Of a stretch of DNA of 64,000 nucleotides, positions 48,446-60,748 are shown piece after piece. The notes beneath the pieces are model-generated. The model did no database searches. It saw nothing but the letters and a program-made list of their open reading frames with translations, and was not told the DNA's origin. The position numbers and the translations under genes are program-made. Where the stretch lies: positions 2,100,001 through 2,164,000 of the forward strand of contig NC_092582.1 of the NCBI RefSeq assembly GCF_037975245.1. Reading direction: 5' to 3'. Every line of letters begins with the position of its first letter. The stretch's first letter is position 1. The DNA is from Apostichopus japonicus (lineage: Eukaryota > Echinodermata > Holothuroidea > Aspidochirotida > Stichopodidae).

Positions 48446-48470
48446 TGAACCAATTTAAGTTTTCAGTGTA

Positions 48471-51400
48471 CCATTAAAATCCCTTTAATCTGGAATCAAG
48501 AAGCATATTTAAAGGTGTACGCTAGTAACCTTACCCATCCCAAAACCTCCCCGAAAAACTTAATTTCGACACCTAAGTTAATAGATAACAGCCGTTCTAA
48601 CTGAACTGTAGATATCATTATTGAAGTTGAATTTTAATCGTATATAGCTATCCCTACCCTCCAGTAATCTCATCCCATTGTCGCTTCCCCCCTCCTCCCC
48701 CACCATATAATAATAACCCACCATATAAGAGGAGGTCGATGACGGAATCCCGACTAGTACAGAATAGTTTGACATTAAAGGCTTCCCCCTCCCCTCCCTC
48801 CCCCTCTTCCCTGCCTTCCCCTCCCCCGCGTACACCATACTACTGTACTACACCATTTAAGGTACGGACGGTACTGGAAGCCTGACAAGTCTATAACATA
48901 TTGACCTGCATCGCCTCTGAGAGGTCGTTGGGTGTTAGGGAACGAGCAGTTTATAGTTTGATAAATACAGTTAACTAGATCTGACGATATGTTTAGATAT
49001 TTGAGATCAGAGCTGTCTTTGTTCATGTTTACAAGTCACAAATGGTTTCCTCCGTCATATCTATATATCGTATAGATTTTACCTTCATATACTAGTAGGA
49101 CGCACCTCCAGCCGGGAGATATTATGTCGCGGTATAACGACCTACTTCCGAACTGCGAACGACCTTACGACATATGAAACATAATGATTGGAAGACTGGA
49201 GGGGGATTGCCCAGATCATATAATATATGTTCATTATTTTGAAGGGTTCAAAAAGTGGACAATGCCAAATATTCATTATGGAGGTATAGGTAACTATTTG
49301 CCCTAGTGTGTGACGAACATAAATGTATGAAACATAGCTACCCATACATGCAGCTTGTTACCCCTCAGTGGTGTTTCCAAGGAAGGGTGAGTTAGGGGAT
49401 GGGGGAGGGGGAGGGGACGGGAGAGGTGGGTGGATCATCTCCAATCAGTTGAAGCTTAAAACAGATGACTTAATAACTCCCCATGTATGTGAAATGCAAT
49501 GAAAAGTAACTACTTTCCAACATACAGACGTGGAAGATTTCTTATCTTTCCTATCATCATCACCATCGGTTACACTAGAGAAACATAACCTTTCATGTAG
49601 TAGTCAAAAAGCCGACGAATATCCACCTACCTATATAACACTATTGCATCGGTTAGTATACACGGCTTGCCCGATAAAATCCCATATCAGGGGTCAATAA
49701 TCCGCCATGTTTTCTTGTCATCACGCTAACAGCTGATGACGAATCTGACATTGATTGTGTGCTGTACCTGTTTGCCCACCTTGATTTCAGATTTGAAACG
49801 TAAATGTGAACATGACAACGATTGCAGTAAACATGTTTTATCTAGCCTCCTAGGTATGGTTTTTTGATCTCTACCTTTTCCAAAGCCTCAGTGACCCGGC
49901 CGTAATCCTTGGGCTTTGTCTACGATGATGTGCGTTGAGTTATGTGTTTTTCTTTGCTTTTGTCGATACGTCCCGTATAGCAGTTAACATGGTGGCCAAG
50001 TACCTTTAAGGACACCAAGAGGGGAAAATATACTTATTATTGTTATTGTTATGAAACTGTCAAAATAGTTTCCTTATAGAGGTGTTGCCATGGGAGAGGC
50101 CGAACAGCGAGGTGGAAACACAGAATAGTGTATTGAGAGACTTATTACTGCAATGTAGCATTCTACGACACAAACATGGAATTATCTGTTTTCTTTGGGA
50201 TGGGGTGGGTGGGGGGGGGGGAGGATATAAACCAAGTAGGACCTTAATCCAGGCCCTCATATCGTCATCCCATACAAATAAGCATTTAACTATGTCCTTC
50301 GGTTTAACATCATAGCTAATTGATGATAAAATAGGGTGCCGCAAAGTTTGCCACCTTTTCCCGTCCCACTAATTGATCAGGTGCATACATAACCATCATG
50401 TATATCGTCATATTAAAACGTCTAACGGACAAACAAACAGGAGTCAGGTCCGGGTACAGAGGCCGATGTCATTGCCGTCTGTGACCTGAACCTCTTTGTA
50501 GCCTCATTAACTGGGCCATTTCAGACCTATGATGATGTATACTGGACTACACCTGGTCGGTTGCTAAGCCTATTGGGCATATTATTGCTTACGTCACTTC
50601 TGACCCTTACTCGAGCCTATAGTGACGTAGCCACAACTTAGTTGTAGTACATGCTTTGCAGACCTCGAACAACTTTAATCTCACCTCTGTCACCCCCTCC
50701 CCCAGCCCCACCCACACCCTTCTGCCATTCCCCCGCCAGTGCATACAGTGGGAGTAACTCTATTCAGGCAATATTGGGTGGATATTATGTATTAACCACC
50801 AGAGGACAGTATAGCATCTTTCCTTGAAAGACACTGAGCGTAGTTTGTCACGTCGCATGTATATCTGGGTTTTGGTGGCAAATTACAGCTATTTGAACCA
50901 ATGGTAGATACAGCGCAGTGTGACTATAGGCAGACCGCTCGTCCAAACCTTCCCAATTTACACCTATATGGCTGCCATTTTGCCTTTCTGTGTAACCAAA
51001 CCGTAAATTTCTATTAGTAAAACCAAATTCCAAGTATTTTCACCCGTTTTCAAGACAGAGATCTTTCCGTTTCCACAGTACGCTGCAGAGTGTACTATTC
51101 AAGTTGTTATTTCATTAGATTAGCCAGTTCTGAGTAATTCAAGTAATGGTAACACGATCTGTCCGCTATACGTGTTTGGTGTTCTTTTTACTCGACTTCT
51201 TACAGTGGTCAGCGGGCTAGTCGCTGTATACATATCCTTCCATTACACTTTTAGTCTATACATTCTATAAGATACCAGTTTAATTTCTTAAAGTGATGCT
51301 TGAGCATTTAGTTCTTTAAGCATTCAAAAGGATTACTATTATTCTCATAGTGTGGCTGGTACAGTTCTCCTTTGTCAAGCCTGTACGTACTTTTCGTGAA

Positions 51401-52696
51401 CATGCTACGTCATAGTACAACGGTTCAAAGGTCATGTGGGTATACATTTACCATCAATGAACACTTTTCAAGAACCACCAAAATAATAATAAATCCGATA
51501 GAAAGGAAGAAAGAAAAATAACAGAATAAGTTTGGTATACACTTTATACCGTAAATTGAATCTACGTGGTCAAAATGGAAAATACGTTTTATTTTTGTGG
51601 TTATAGGTTTCACTTAAATTGTTTGTGTTTAGTTTCGTTGTTCATACTTAGGGTTAGGTAGGGGAGGGTGGGGTGGGGGTATATTATTGTGACAAATGGT
51701 TTGCTCAACTTAAAGTCTGGTGCGGAGGAATCGACCTGTTGATAGAACAAGGAGTATATTGACAGGAGTCAGTGTTCTTTGATGCATGCTGACTATAAAC
51801 TACATTTTTTTCTTTTAGTTTTATCCTCCTGATTCCTTTGTTTTTCCTTTATATTTTAAACAATACACTTTCATCGTCGTGGATGGCAAGATGAGGTCAC
51901 ATGGCGCTGATCACCATGACAACACAATCAAACCATTATATTATTGAGTATATCATCGCGCTTGTCTTTCTCAGTGTAGACTGTATATGTATACACACTG
52001 CATTGCGTTTTCTTTCTTTTTTGATGTCTTTTATTTTCCAAAATCTGTAATGCTTGAAAAGCCATTATAAACTTCGAAAATATTCCGCTCTTTATGCTAA
52101 AGAAACTGAGAATATCTATTTAATAGCTTTGCAATGAAATTCTACTCTCGCTTTGCTTGCAACCCGACCTTACACTAATGACTTGATGTTTCAATAATAT
52201 TTCTCTGATTTATTTGCTGATTGTGGTCTTTATAGTCTTTCTAATGACCGTTCTTGGTCGCTTAATGTAAGCACAGCTCGCTGGAACCATCCTTCAGGCT
52301 TTGGAGACGGGGATGCTTTTGTAATAGCTAACGTCAGAGTTGGTCCAAATTTGCTGTAAATTATTTTCTAAACCATGATGTAGGTCACACGTGACTCCGT
52401 GTATCTTCCCCCCGCATTATAACAAACATATAGCCTATAGGTACAATGCTAAACTTACTATGGCTGTCCTATTAATGACGTCATCAAAGACCATCTGAAC
52501 TGTCGCCAACATTTTAGCATGTTAAGATTGATTGAAGTTCCCAAAAAGGGTCTTTAATAAAAAATTAAAAAATAATAATAATAATAATAATACTTGTAAA
52601 TATTCCTCATGGCTAATATAATGAAGTAACTGTGAAAATAATGAGGAAAAAAAAATAGAAGTGATTTTAGCATAACAGCCCAGTAACCAAAGAGTT
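48471..52696. other. No gene recognised
   Basis: Several G/C-rich simple tracts (about 48785, 49400, 50205, 51660) and one perfect CRE octamer (52476). None of the short frames has recognisable features. Confidence 0.45.
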
Positions 52697-52810
52697 AGCC
52701 TGATCACATATTGATATATCTAGCATATTTTGGGATCAATATTTGGGTACATGAAAGGTCATCTGTACTGCCCCTAATATGCTAAAAAAGATCAAAATAT
52801 GGTCAGGTTA
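52697..52810. repeat. Imperfect palindromic element, 114 bp
   Basis: The left half begins AGCCTGATCACATATTGAT...TAGCATATT and the right half, as complement, begins TAACCTGACCATATTTTGAT...TAGCATATT. The arms of about 45 bp match imperfectly around an ungapped centre near 52753. It is probably a small MITE or the remains of one. The flanking sequence gives no certain target duplication. Confidence 0.6.
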
Positions 52811-54308
52811 CAGGTACATGATGAATATAATTCAACTCTTGTTTTTTTACCGCAGCCTTCATAGCACGTTATCCACCGAGAAAAGTCCGTAACTCCAATT
52901 TAAACCTCTTTCAAATCTTGGAATAATATTGTAGGATAAAAACTTGATGAAGAAAGCTCTCAAAGTTGTCAACAATGTGTTAGTAAGCTTAAAGTCCTGG
53001 ATCCAATATTTCTTGCATAAAAAGGGATAACGCGATTACTAAAAAATACGAGTGTTGTATTCTGGGTATACATCATTATATAACTTTACCCTCCAGTATA
53101 GATAAGATCAGAGGACTACCACGTATGTACCAAAATATGTGCCAACTCTCTGATAAGACCTCGTCTAGCCTCTACGCATCTAACCTTCTCCTCCACTATA
53201 CCAGCACCAACGGTTCTACATCAATGATTATGTGCTTGCATGTTGGAGTACGTGCTTCATGATGTGACATCCTTTTGTTTTTATATGTGTAACCGGCTTC
53301 GTCATCTTTCCATCTCTGAAAGTAAGTCCTCCCCCTCCCTCCCTCCCCCCCCCCCCCGTTATGCGATAGTCTTCGGAATTAGTCATCTCAGATGTACATC
53401 TCTTGTCATATCTTTTGTTTTGCCTGACAACGTGCCTAATATCCCTGCTCGAGAAGAAGAAAGGAAGATGAAGAAAAAGAAGAAGAGCTGTTTGCCAAGC
53501 ACGTCTCTCTCAGCCTGCTACTATCATTTCACGCGGTCTGAGCAGCTCACTTCACCTGTCTCGCATTTCACCGCAAACGTTACGCGTTCAGTGTATGAAG
53601 AGTGTGGCAAGCGTGTGTGTAGCTAGAAGTAGCGACCTGGTGTAACTAGCACGCACACTGTATACGATGAAGTATGAATGTATGTGTGTATGTATGTAGT
53701 ACGTATGAATATATGTATGAATGTATGTGTGTATGTATATACGTATGAATATATGTATGGATACATGTGTGTATGTACGTACGTAGGTATACACTGAATC
53801 CTTAATAATAACGTTAGGATACATAATATGGCTATATTAACATGAGCAGAAGACTCTATTCGCGCCATAAATTTTAGTATTTTAAAGTAATAACTTCCTT
53901 GAAAACAAATAAAGAGTATATATCACTTCTTACGCGATTGTGTAGCAGACAACCCAACCGTCCTTTCTTGAACAGTTAGAAGATGGGCTCTTCCTCAATT
54001 GATTAGCATTTAGCAATGTTCTTAATTTTCGGAAACACTAAATTGATTATCTATGTCAATATACTAATAAATGTTCCCTTTGTTCTAAGGTAATCTAATG
54101 TTGCGATCCCTTTTTTCTTTGTCTGCAGGCGTGACAATGATATAGCATTGAATCACTTTTATTACTATTCTATATTTTAAGTACTAAACTTTTAAATGTT
54201 ATATGTACTCCTACCAAGTCTCAATCGCAAATACCAAAACATTGCTGCTGTAGTTACAATCAAAACACTGTCTGTGCTTTCCTCGCATCCTGGAAAGAAA
54301 AGATAAAT
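52811..54308. other. No gene recognised; GTAT-type microsatellite
   Basis: A TATG/GAAT/GTGT-rich simple repeat lies at about 53670-53795, with a block of about 50 bp present twice. A poly-C tract occurs at 53345. Nothing else could be supported. Confidence 0.45.
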
Positions 54309-54744
54309 AAGACCGAACAGACAAGATAAGACCAGACCAGACAAAACAAGACAAGAGAAGCTAAGACAAAAACAGACAAGACAAGAACAGAACAGACAAG
54401 AGAAGACCAGATAAGACAAGACAAGACAAGATAGCTAAGAGCAGACAAGACAAGACCAGAAAAGACAAGACCAGATATCACCAGACAAGAGAACTAAGAC
54501 AAGAACAGACAAGACCAGACCAGACCAGACTAGACAAGACCAAGACAAGACAAGAAAAGAGCAGACCAGACAAGAAAAGACCAGATAAGACCAGACCAGA
54601 TAAGACAAGATAAGACCAGGCAAGAACTGACAAGACAAGAAACAGATAAGACCAGACCAGATAAGACAAGATAAGACCAGACAAGACAAGAACAGACAAG
54701 ACAAGACAAGACCAGATAAGATAAGACAAGACCAGACAAGACAG
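54309..54744. repeat. Pentanucleotide satellite (AGACA/AGACC/AGATA)n
   Basis: About 435 bp built on a 5-bp register, AGACA with AGACC, AGATA and AGAAC variants. Since 5 is not a multiple of 3 and the unit has no stop on the - strand, overlapping Leu/Ser/Cys/Trp-rich frames are open there. They are artefacts. Shorter related stretches continue to about 54900. Confidence 0.93.
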
Positions 54745-55495
54745 CAAAACAGAGGAAACTAAACTAAACAGAGGAAACTAAAGTGTGATATGTCCTTCAA
54801 TTAAACCTTTTACGAAAAAGAACAGAACAAATCAAAATAAAATAAAAAACAAAACGAACAGACAAGAGAAGATAAGACAAGAACAGACAACAAAACAGAG
54901 GATGCTAAGCTAAACTCTGATATATTTTGTTAATGGAACCTTTTCACGAAAAAAAAGCAAAAAGCAGACAAAACAAATGAATAAATGAAACAGAAATGCT
55001 ATACAGTAAATAACATAATTCCCTGTTTTTGTGTATCCACTGTTGGTTGTTTGGTACTCAGTGAGTAGTCTTTTTTTGAGTTGGAATTATTAGTGTTTCG
55101 TATACAAACATATTTACCGTAGACAATACGTCACGTGGAATTCACATTGGTATCTTCTATATCTATTTTTTTTTATGATATATTATTTATTTCTATCCTC
55201 GTCGAGTATAAAATAATGCATTCCATATATGCAGAGTCAAAATTAGGAAACAATCAAACATGTATATTCCATTGATGAAACCTATTAAATTGTTCTGATA
55301 GTTCTTCCATAACAACTCCCTGGTTCTTCATTGGTAGCACTTTACATTAGAGGCTAAAGTACTTTACTCGACCGAGAACTTAATTGTTAAATGGTTTGGC
55401 GAAAATTTCTTTCTTAATTTGGGACATTATATAGGTATTCACAAAATTGTTATGCGATAAGGATTTATTTTACGTTTTACTAAATTTTGTATAAA

Positions 55496-55499
<4 letters not shown>
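54745..55499. other. No gene recognised
   Basis: Includes a second smaller patch of the same pentanucleotide type near 54855-54890 with a repeated flank (ACAGAGGA-CTAA). Nothing else could be supported. Confidence 0.4.
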
Positions 55500-55574
<75 letters not shown>

Positions 55575-55575
55575 C
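55500..55575. repeat. (TA)n microsatellite
   Basis: An AT dinucleotide array of about 75 bp. Confidence 0.95.
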
Positions 55576-58500
55576 CCTATTTATATATATACACATACGG
55601 TATTTTGTGCTTGCCTCTGTATCGTGTTTTGGCACGCACGTTCCGTGATCTGCGTGACATATCATAATTTAAGAATATGTCTCTTTTATGCCATGTATGT
55701 ATTTTAGACCACTTATATGCAACGATATTTAAATATTTATCCTTGTTCTTAAATATGCATAAACTATTGTTAGGCGATCAGTAAGTATTACAATCATTTT
55801 TGATGATCATGATGAAGATGATGTGTTCTTCATCTTAATTTTTTAACTAAAACGATTAACATTGATGAAAAATACGTTATGGTAAGCTTTCGTGGAAAAT
55901 ATGACTAATATACCAGTATTATAAAGACTTTAAACAGGTTAACCAATCATAGCTTGTACCGTTAACATTACATTTTTGTATTGTAGTACAATCTAAACTT
56001 CAGTTCATAAAAAGGATGATTTATTCATAAAAGCAAGAGATTTGTCTACATAAATAATGCTAACTATAGTTCAGTACTAAACCTAGTATTGTACCGATAT
56101 TGTTACTATCGGACTTGGCCAATAACCGATATTTCAAATTCCAATATCGGCCGATACCGATACGGTATCGAAAAGCAACAACAATAATAATAATAATAAA
56201 ATATTAAAACTGTAAACCTAACGTTAGACCATATCAGTGAACAAAACCCCCTTTCATTTAAACTTGCGTTTTGCGATCTTAACTGACACTACCGATCGTT
56301 CATTCAGTGCTGTATCTATTAGTATTGAATTCTGAATTAATTGAATTATAAATACAAATCCATACAAAGGCTTAAAAATGTAACCATTCTAGACGATATT
56401 TTAAGAATTTCGTAATGTTACCGTTTGAAGTTGAACTGAACAACCACACTTAAAACTAAAGCCTGACACTTAAGTTAAGGCTTGTAATCTTGTCAAAGCA
56501 TGTGATTAAACGATCGCGAACTTCGAGTGAGAGAAATGCTAAAAACAGACGGGGTGGGGGAGGGGAAGGGGGAGGGGGAGGGCTGGGGACTCTAGGCGGT
56601 GTGGTGTTTTGTTCGAAGGTCTGCCTGTATGATGTTTGCAAAATTATAAATTTGTTACTTGAATTTGCAGGTAGGTCTAGTACTTTTAGTAGCCCAAGAA
56701 ATGTGTAAAATTTTCTGCAGAATTTTTGTTTAGCGGATTGAAGGGCCAAACATTTTGTTCATCCACTTGTGCGAAAAACAACCTTTGATGAGTTCACTGT
56801 CGTCAAAATTATGCCCCTATTGACCTCCTTGTTTGTAACCCTTTCCCTCCCCTCCCCACCCCCTAAAAATACAGAAGATGCGAAACAACAGAATAAATCA
56901 GAATCTTGATTTTGAAGTCTAATTTTTTATGCAGCTTTTGTAGTTAAAGCTGTTTTACTTTGTACTATTCGTGCCAATCTATATATTTGCATATTAACAT
57001 CGGACTAAGACAATCGTGTGTTTCAACGTCATTTGGCTACTGATTGGTCGTGAACTATTCAATTCAGCAAAAATTGTGTGCCACAAACTTTGTATTTTCT
57101 TAATTTATCATTATTATTAATATTATTTTTATTTCATCCGCAAACCTTTACAGTATATATTCAAATTATATCAGTCCTGTATTTGTGAAATCCTGGATTA
57201 AACCAACGGATACATTTTGTAGATGCGCAATCTAAAAAATTCTGGAAAATTCAACCAAAACAAACATGTCATGTGTGCAGCAATACGGAAGTATATGAAG
57301 ATGGGAGTTGGACTAAAGCAGGATTCTTCAAGCTCTCTGTCTTTTACAATATAGTTTAAACTATGTGCTACGTTTCCTATATTGAATTGGCATAAAAAAG
57401 GTGCCAAAATGATTCATCTATTTCCACACAGTGCCTTGAAAAAAGAAAACAATGTTTTTTGCAGACCAAAATACTCGTTTTTCTGTTTTCATAAAAATGC
57501 TTGCATCATCCAAATATTTTCAACAGAAATCTTCCATCTTTTTTGTTTTCATTTTATCTTTCAATCAACCATGTTTTTTTCCTATTCTTTTCTTTTCTAT
57601 TTATTTCTTTCTTTCTTTGTTTGCATTTAGGGTGGACTTGAAATGTCCTCGGGACAAACACGAGTTCCTTAAAATTCTTTCGAACGATTTTTCTTTTTGC
57701 AAAAATAACAAACGCTCGGGAAGCTTTCATGCGGAAATGCTCAATTATGTTTGCTTTAATGGCGTATAGAATCACTTAATTAAACAAACTTGAGACACCA
57801 CATTACTTGTACGGTGTATATATAGGGTTATAGTGTTTCCTTGCTCTCTAAATATTTCGTTTATTTCGGTTTTAGGGTGATCCATTCGTCTCCTTCGTTT
57901 CATTTCATTTCGTTTCTTTTCTTCCTTTTCATTTATTTATTTGTTTTTCGTCTCTGTTTTTACTTGTTATTTCACTGTGATTTAAAGATAACATAAACAT
58001 AATGAAAACGTGTGAAAATATCGCAAACAAAGAGACTACGATAAAAAAAATAATAATAATAATCATAATAACAAAAATGGAAATTGTATTTCCTGTTAAC
58101 TTTTAGGAACATAGCTATTACATGGCTGACTAAAAACTGATCTTGATCACGGTTTGTGTTATACTATCTTACTTTACCGTTTAGAAGTTACAGTGGTGGA
58201 AATTTATAAGTGTTGAGTACGCCTATGGATTTACAACATCCCTGCCTAAAAACACATATTGGGACTCATTTGTCAAAATGATTTATACGTTTTACACGGA
58301 TACATATTTCACCGAACGACGATTTACGGGGTCTATACTATTTTGAATATTTGATTATTTTGAAAATGATATAACGCGTACATCTTAGATAACAAACAAT
58401 TAGTCTCGTATACACACAACAGATCTAACCCTTCACGAAAGGACCCCACCCACCCACATTAACCCCCCCTCCCCCAAATGGGACTTGAGTATAATTGAAA

Positions 58501-60320
58501 TGTTTAAATCAGCAACACGTTGGGTTTTAAGTTCGTATAGCTCTGACCAAGTAGTGTATAATATTCAAGCATTTTTTGGATATCCGTCCAGCTGACTAAG
58601 AAATTCCATGACGTTTGAACTGTTGGATTGGTTCTAATAACCTATATTTATGAACCGCTGCATTCAATAGTTTAATTTGTCTGGTGATCAGGTTCCTTAC
58701 ATATCGCTTTGAGATCGAGCTTTAAACATTATGTTTTGTGTTGTTGTGCTATTTCAACAAAACAGAGGTTTTTACCTGTAGATTCCGAAATGTTTGGTTT
58801 GAGATCTGCTCAATTATTTCTCGAGTCAATATTTCCTGAAAATGAGTTTTACAAGATACGTTCGAAAACTTCTACTCAAACGTCCCCCCCCTCAAAAAAA
58901 GGGGGTGGGAGAAATGTGGAGATGCTGTTTAAACCTGGAAGAAAATTAATAGCAAATGTCATAAAACAATTAATTACTCCCATGCACAGGAATATCTCTT
59001 TAAGCTAGGTTACATGACCTAAGCTTAGTTTGACAAAAACGTAAAACGACAAGACCGAGAAAGACAATATACAGCCTAATTTTTGGCAGTAAAAGTGGCA
59101 GTAACTGTTTTGTTCATGCATTTTAAGCTGCTTTCATAGACCAGTAAGGAATTAAAAGGCTTTTAGTGGGTTTTATGTTTACTTAATTCACGTAACCTTT
59201 TCAAGTACCATTTCCCTGCTGTGTTTTTAATTTGCACAGGTTGTGAGAACCGTAGATGTTATAGCCGTCATAATAGCTTGTTAGCAATTATCAAATCTGG
59301 TCACAGTTGGTGATAATGACCACTCGAATTACCCATTTTGGTGTTTTACTTGATGTAACGGGTACGACAGTATTAGAAAGTTTCAAGTTTATATGTATGA
59401 CCGTAACAAAAGTAACAAAAAAAAAAAAAAAAGGGTAAAAGATCTTGTTTAATATTAGCTGTCGCATAGTTTGGTCATTGTTTCAATTAGTAGTCACTGT
59501 TGGAGAATTTTTTTTTTAATTTGGTAATGGTCTAAATTTTCTTATATAGTAGGCAATTTGAACTGGGAGCAATTTACCCCGTGTAATGCATCGTGTTTAA
59601 TTGTGACATAGTGTTTGATTGTGGAAATTTTGGTTTAACAGTAACTGCAACTCAAAGGCAGGGAGGGGTGGGACGGTGATGTGGAGGGGGGGGGGTGAAC
59701 TTGATTTACTGTTTTCTTTACATACAAAATAAACTTTAGGAAATTCTTCTGAATTTTTGAGATTGGACAAAGAAAAAATCAGTCTAGTTAATAAACAATA
59801 TTTATTGGAATATGCATTATTTCATGATTGTGTACTCCAATAATATCACAAATCGCTACCACAAACTTGTTGGCATTTTCTCTCCTGATATGTAAGAAGG
59901 TTTGTGAGCTTATTCAGATATTTTTTTTATGCTCTTTGAAGCTGAAATATCATTCCATTTCACGTGCTTCATTTACCATGTTTTGTTCGAAACATCGGAG
60001 TAAAAAATGATAAATTTTGGCATTTTTCATGTGATTAATATTAATATGAACAAAAGTGTCTGGCCGACAAAATGTAAAGAAAATCGAGTGGAATCATTTA
60101 ATTAATCGCTCTTTAAGCTTTGTTTTTACATATTAGCGAGTGTCTGAATTTGATTAATCAGAATCTAATATCCAGCTATATTCGTTAGGTTTGGTAAAAT
60201 TCCCAATCAATACTTCAAACGATGCCTTAATGTTATAAACTAAAAACTATGGTGTTTGTGTTGTTCTTCTGTTGTCATTTTCAATTTTTATTTTCATTAT
60301 TGATTTTTTATCTTCCACAG
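55576..60320. other. No gene recognised; G-rich tract and an ATCGG/CCGAT cluster
   Basis: A cluster of CCGATA/TATCGG dyads lies at 56092-56171, and G-rich runs at 56550-56585 and 59685. No exon could be supported before 60321. Confidence 0.45.
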
Positions 60321-60434
60321 ACGAGCAGTGTTCAGACTTCTTAACGGACACGGGATCAGCATTAAGTATGGCCTTAACTGTCGAAGATGGACCGTTGAGT
60401 AGCCCAACAGACTCAAACGAGTCCCTACCTTTAA
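60321..60434 (+). CDS. Candidate internal coding exon, symmetric phase 1-1, 38 codons
   Basis: Preceded by a good acceptor (TTTTTTATCTTCCACAG) and followed by the donor GTACGT. The 114-bp exon reads EQCSDFLTDTGSALSMALTV then EDGPLSSPTDSNESLPL, an acidic Ser/Thr-rich peptide without hydrophobic segments, like a disordered cytoplasmic or linker region. Both splice phases are 1, so it can be included or skipped without shifting frame, as in cassette exons. No partner exons were found in the window, and I do not recognise the protein. It could be chance, but exon length, signals and composition agree. Confidence 0.4.
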
Positions 60435-60512
60435 GTACGTATCCGTATATACAATCATATAGACAGGGCCACTAGCCTCAATACCCTCCTTACGGGTCCA
60501 ATAGGCAAATGA

Positions 60513-60748
60513 ATGTATGTATTTAAGATCCTCCTGCAAGCAGGAACTCGCGAAGAAGCCTCATTGGCTTAACAAAGCCGCAAGCTGACCGAAGTCAGTC
60601 TCTTAGATTCATATTTAACGTTCATGATTATGAATTGTCAATTCTCAACAACTCTGTAACTGGACGACATACATTAATCTTGGAGTGACTCGAACTCGGG
60701 ACCTTATGATTGAAAGGCACCGGCGTTAACCACTGAGCTAACACTCCT
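60513..60748 (-). mobile_element. tRNA-derived SINE, family 1 (reverse copy, diverged)
   Basis: On the - strand this has A box TAGCTCAGTGG (60730-60740) and B box GAGTTCGAGTC (60687-60697). The same body as the SINE at 9195 follows: CTTCGGTCAGCTTGCGG, then TTCGCGAGTTCCTGCTTGC, then a CATA-type tail. Its middle has an AT-rich insert (GAATTGACAATTCATAATC) that the 9.2-kb copy lacks, so the two represent different subfamilies. Confidence 0.82.

Larger units (their letters stand above)
42776..48468. mobile_element. 5.7-kb CACTA/EnSpm-like DNA transposon carrying a foldback block
   Basis: The ends are CACTGAAAA at 42776 and TTTTCAGTG ending at 48468, exact inverted repeats of 9 bp with looser similarity inward. 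TA flanks both sides (42774-42775 and 48469-48470). Subterminal zones at 42810-43030 and 48085-48445 carry at least twenty GACTAA/TTAGTC motifs in both orientations. That matches the transposase-binding arrays known in CACTA elements. No transposase domain is visible, so the copy is probably non-autonomous. The interior contains two possible exons (44723-44790 and 47706-47765) and a 2.5-kb inverted-repeat block. A CMC/CACTA placement fits the CACTG start and 2-bp duplication, but other TA-duplicating superfamilies are not excluded. Confidence 0.75.

Noticed and set aside
50060-50344. Minus-strand frame with a KPKDIVKCLFVWDDD segment
   Set aside because: It is interrupted by poly-Pro from a G-rich tract and has no splice support; at most a repeat relic.
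54192-54747. Several overlapping Leu/Ser/Cys/Trp-rich frames on the - strand, like membrane proteins
   Set aside because: Produced by the 5-bp repeat; all three frames give similar hydrophobic peptides.
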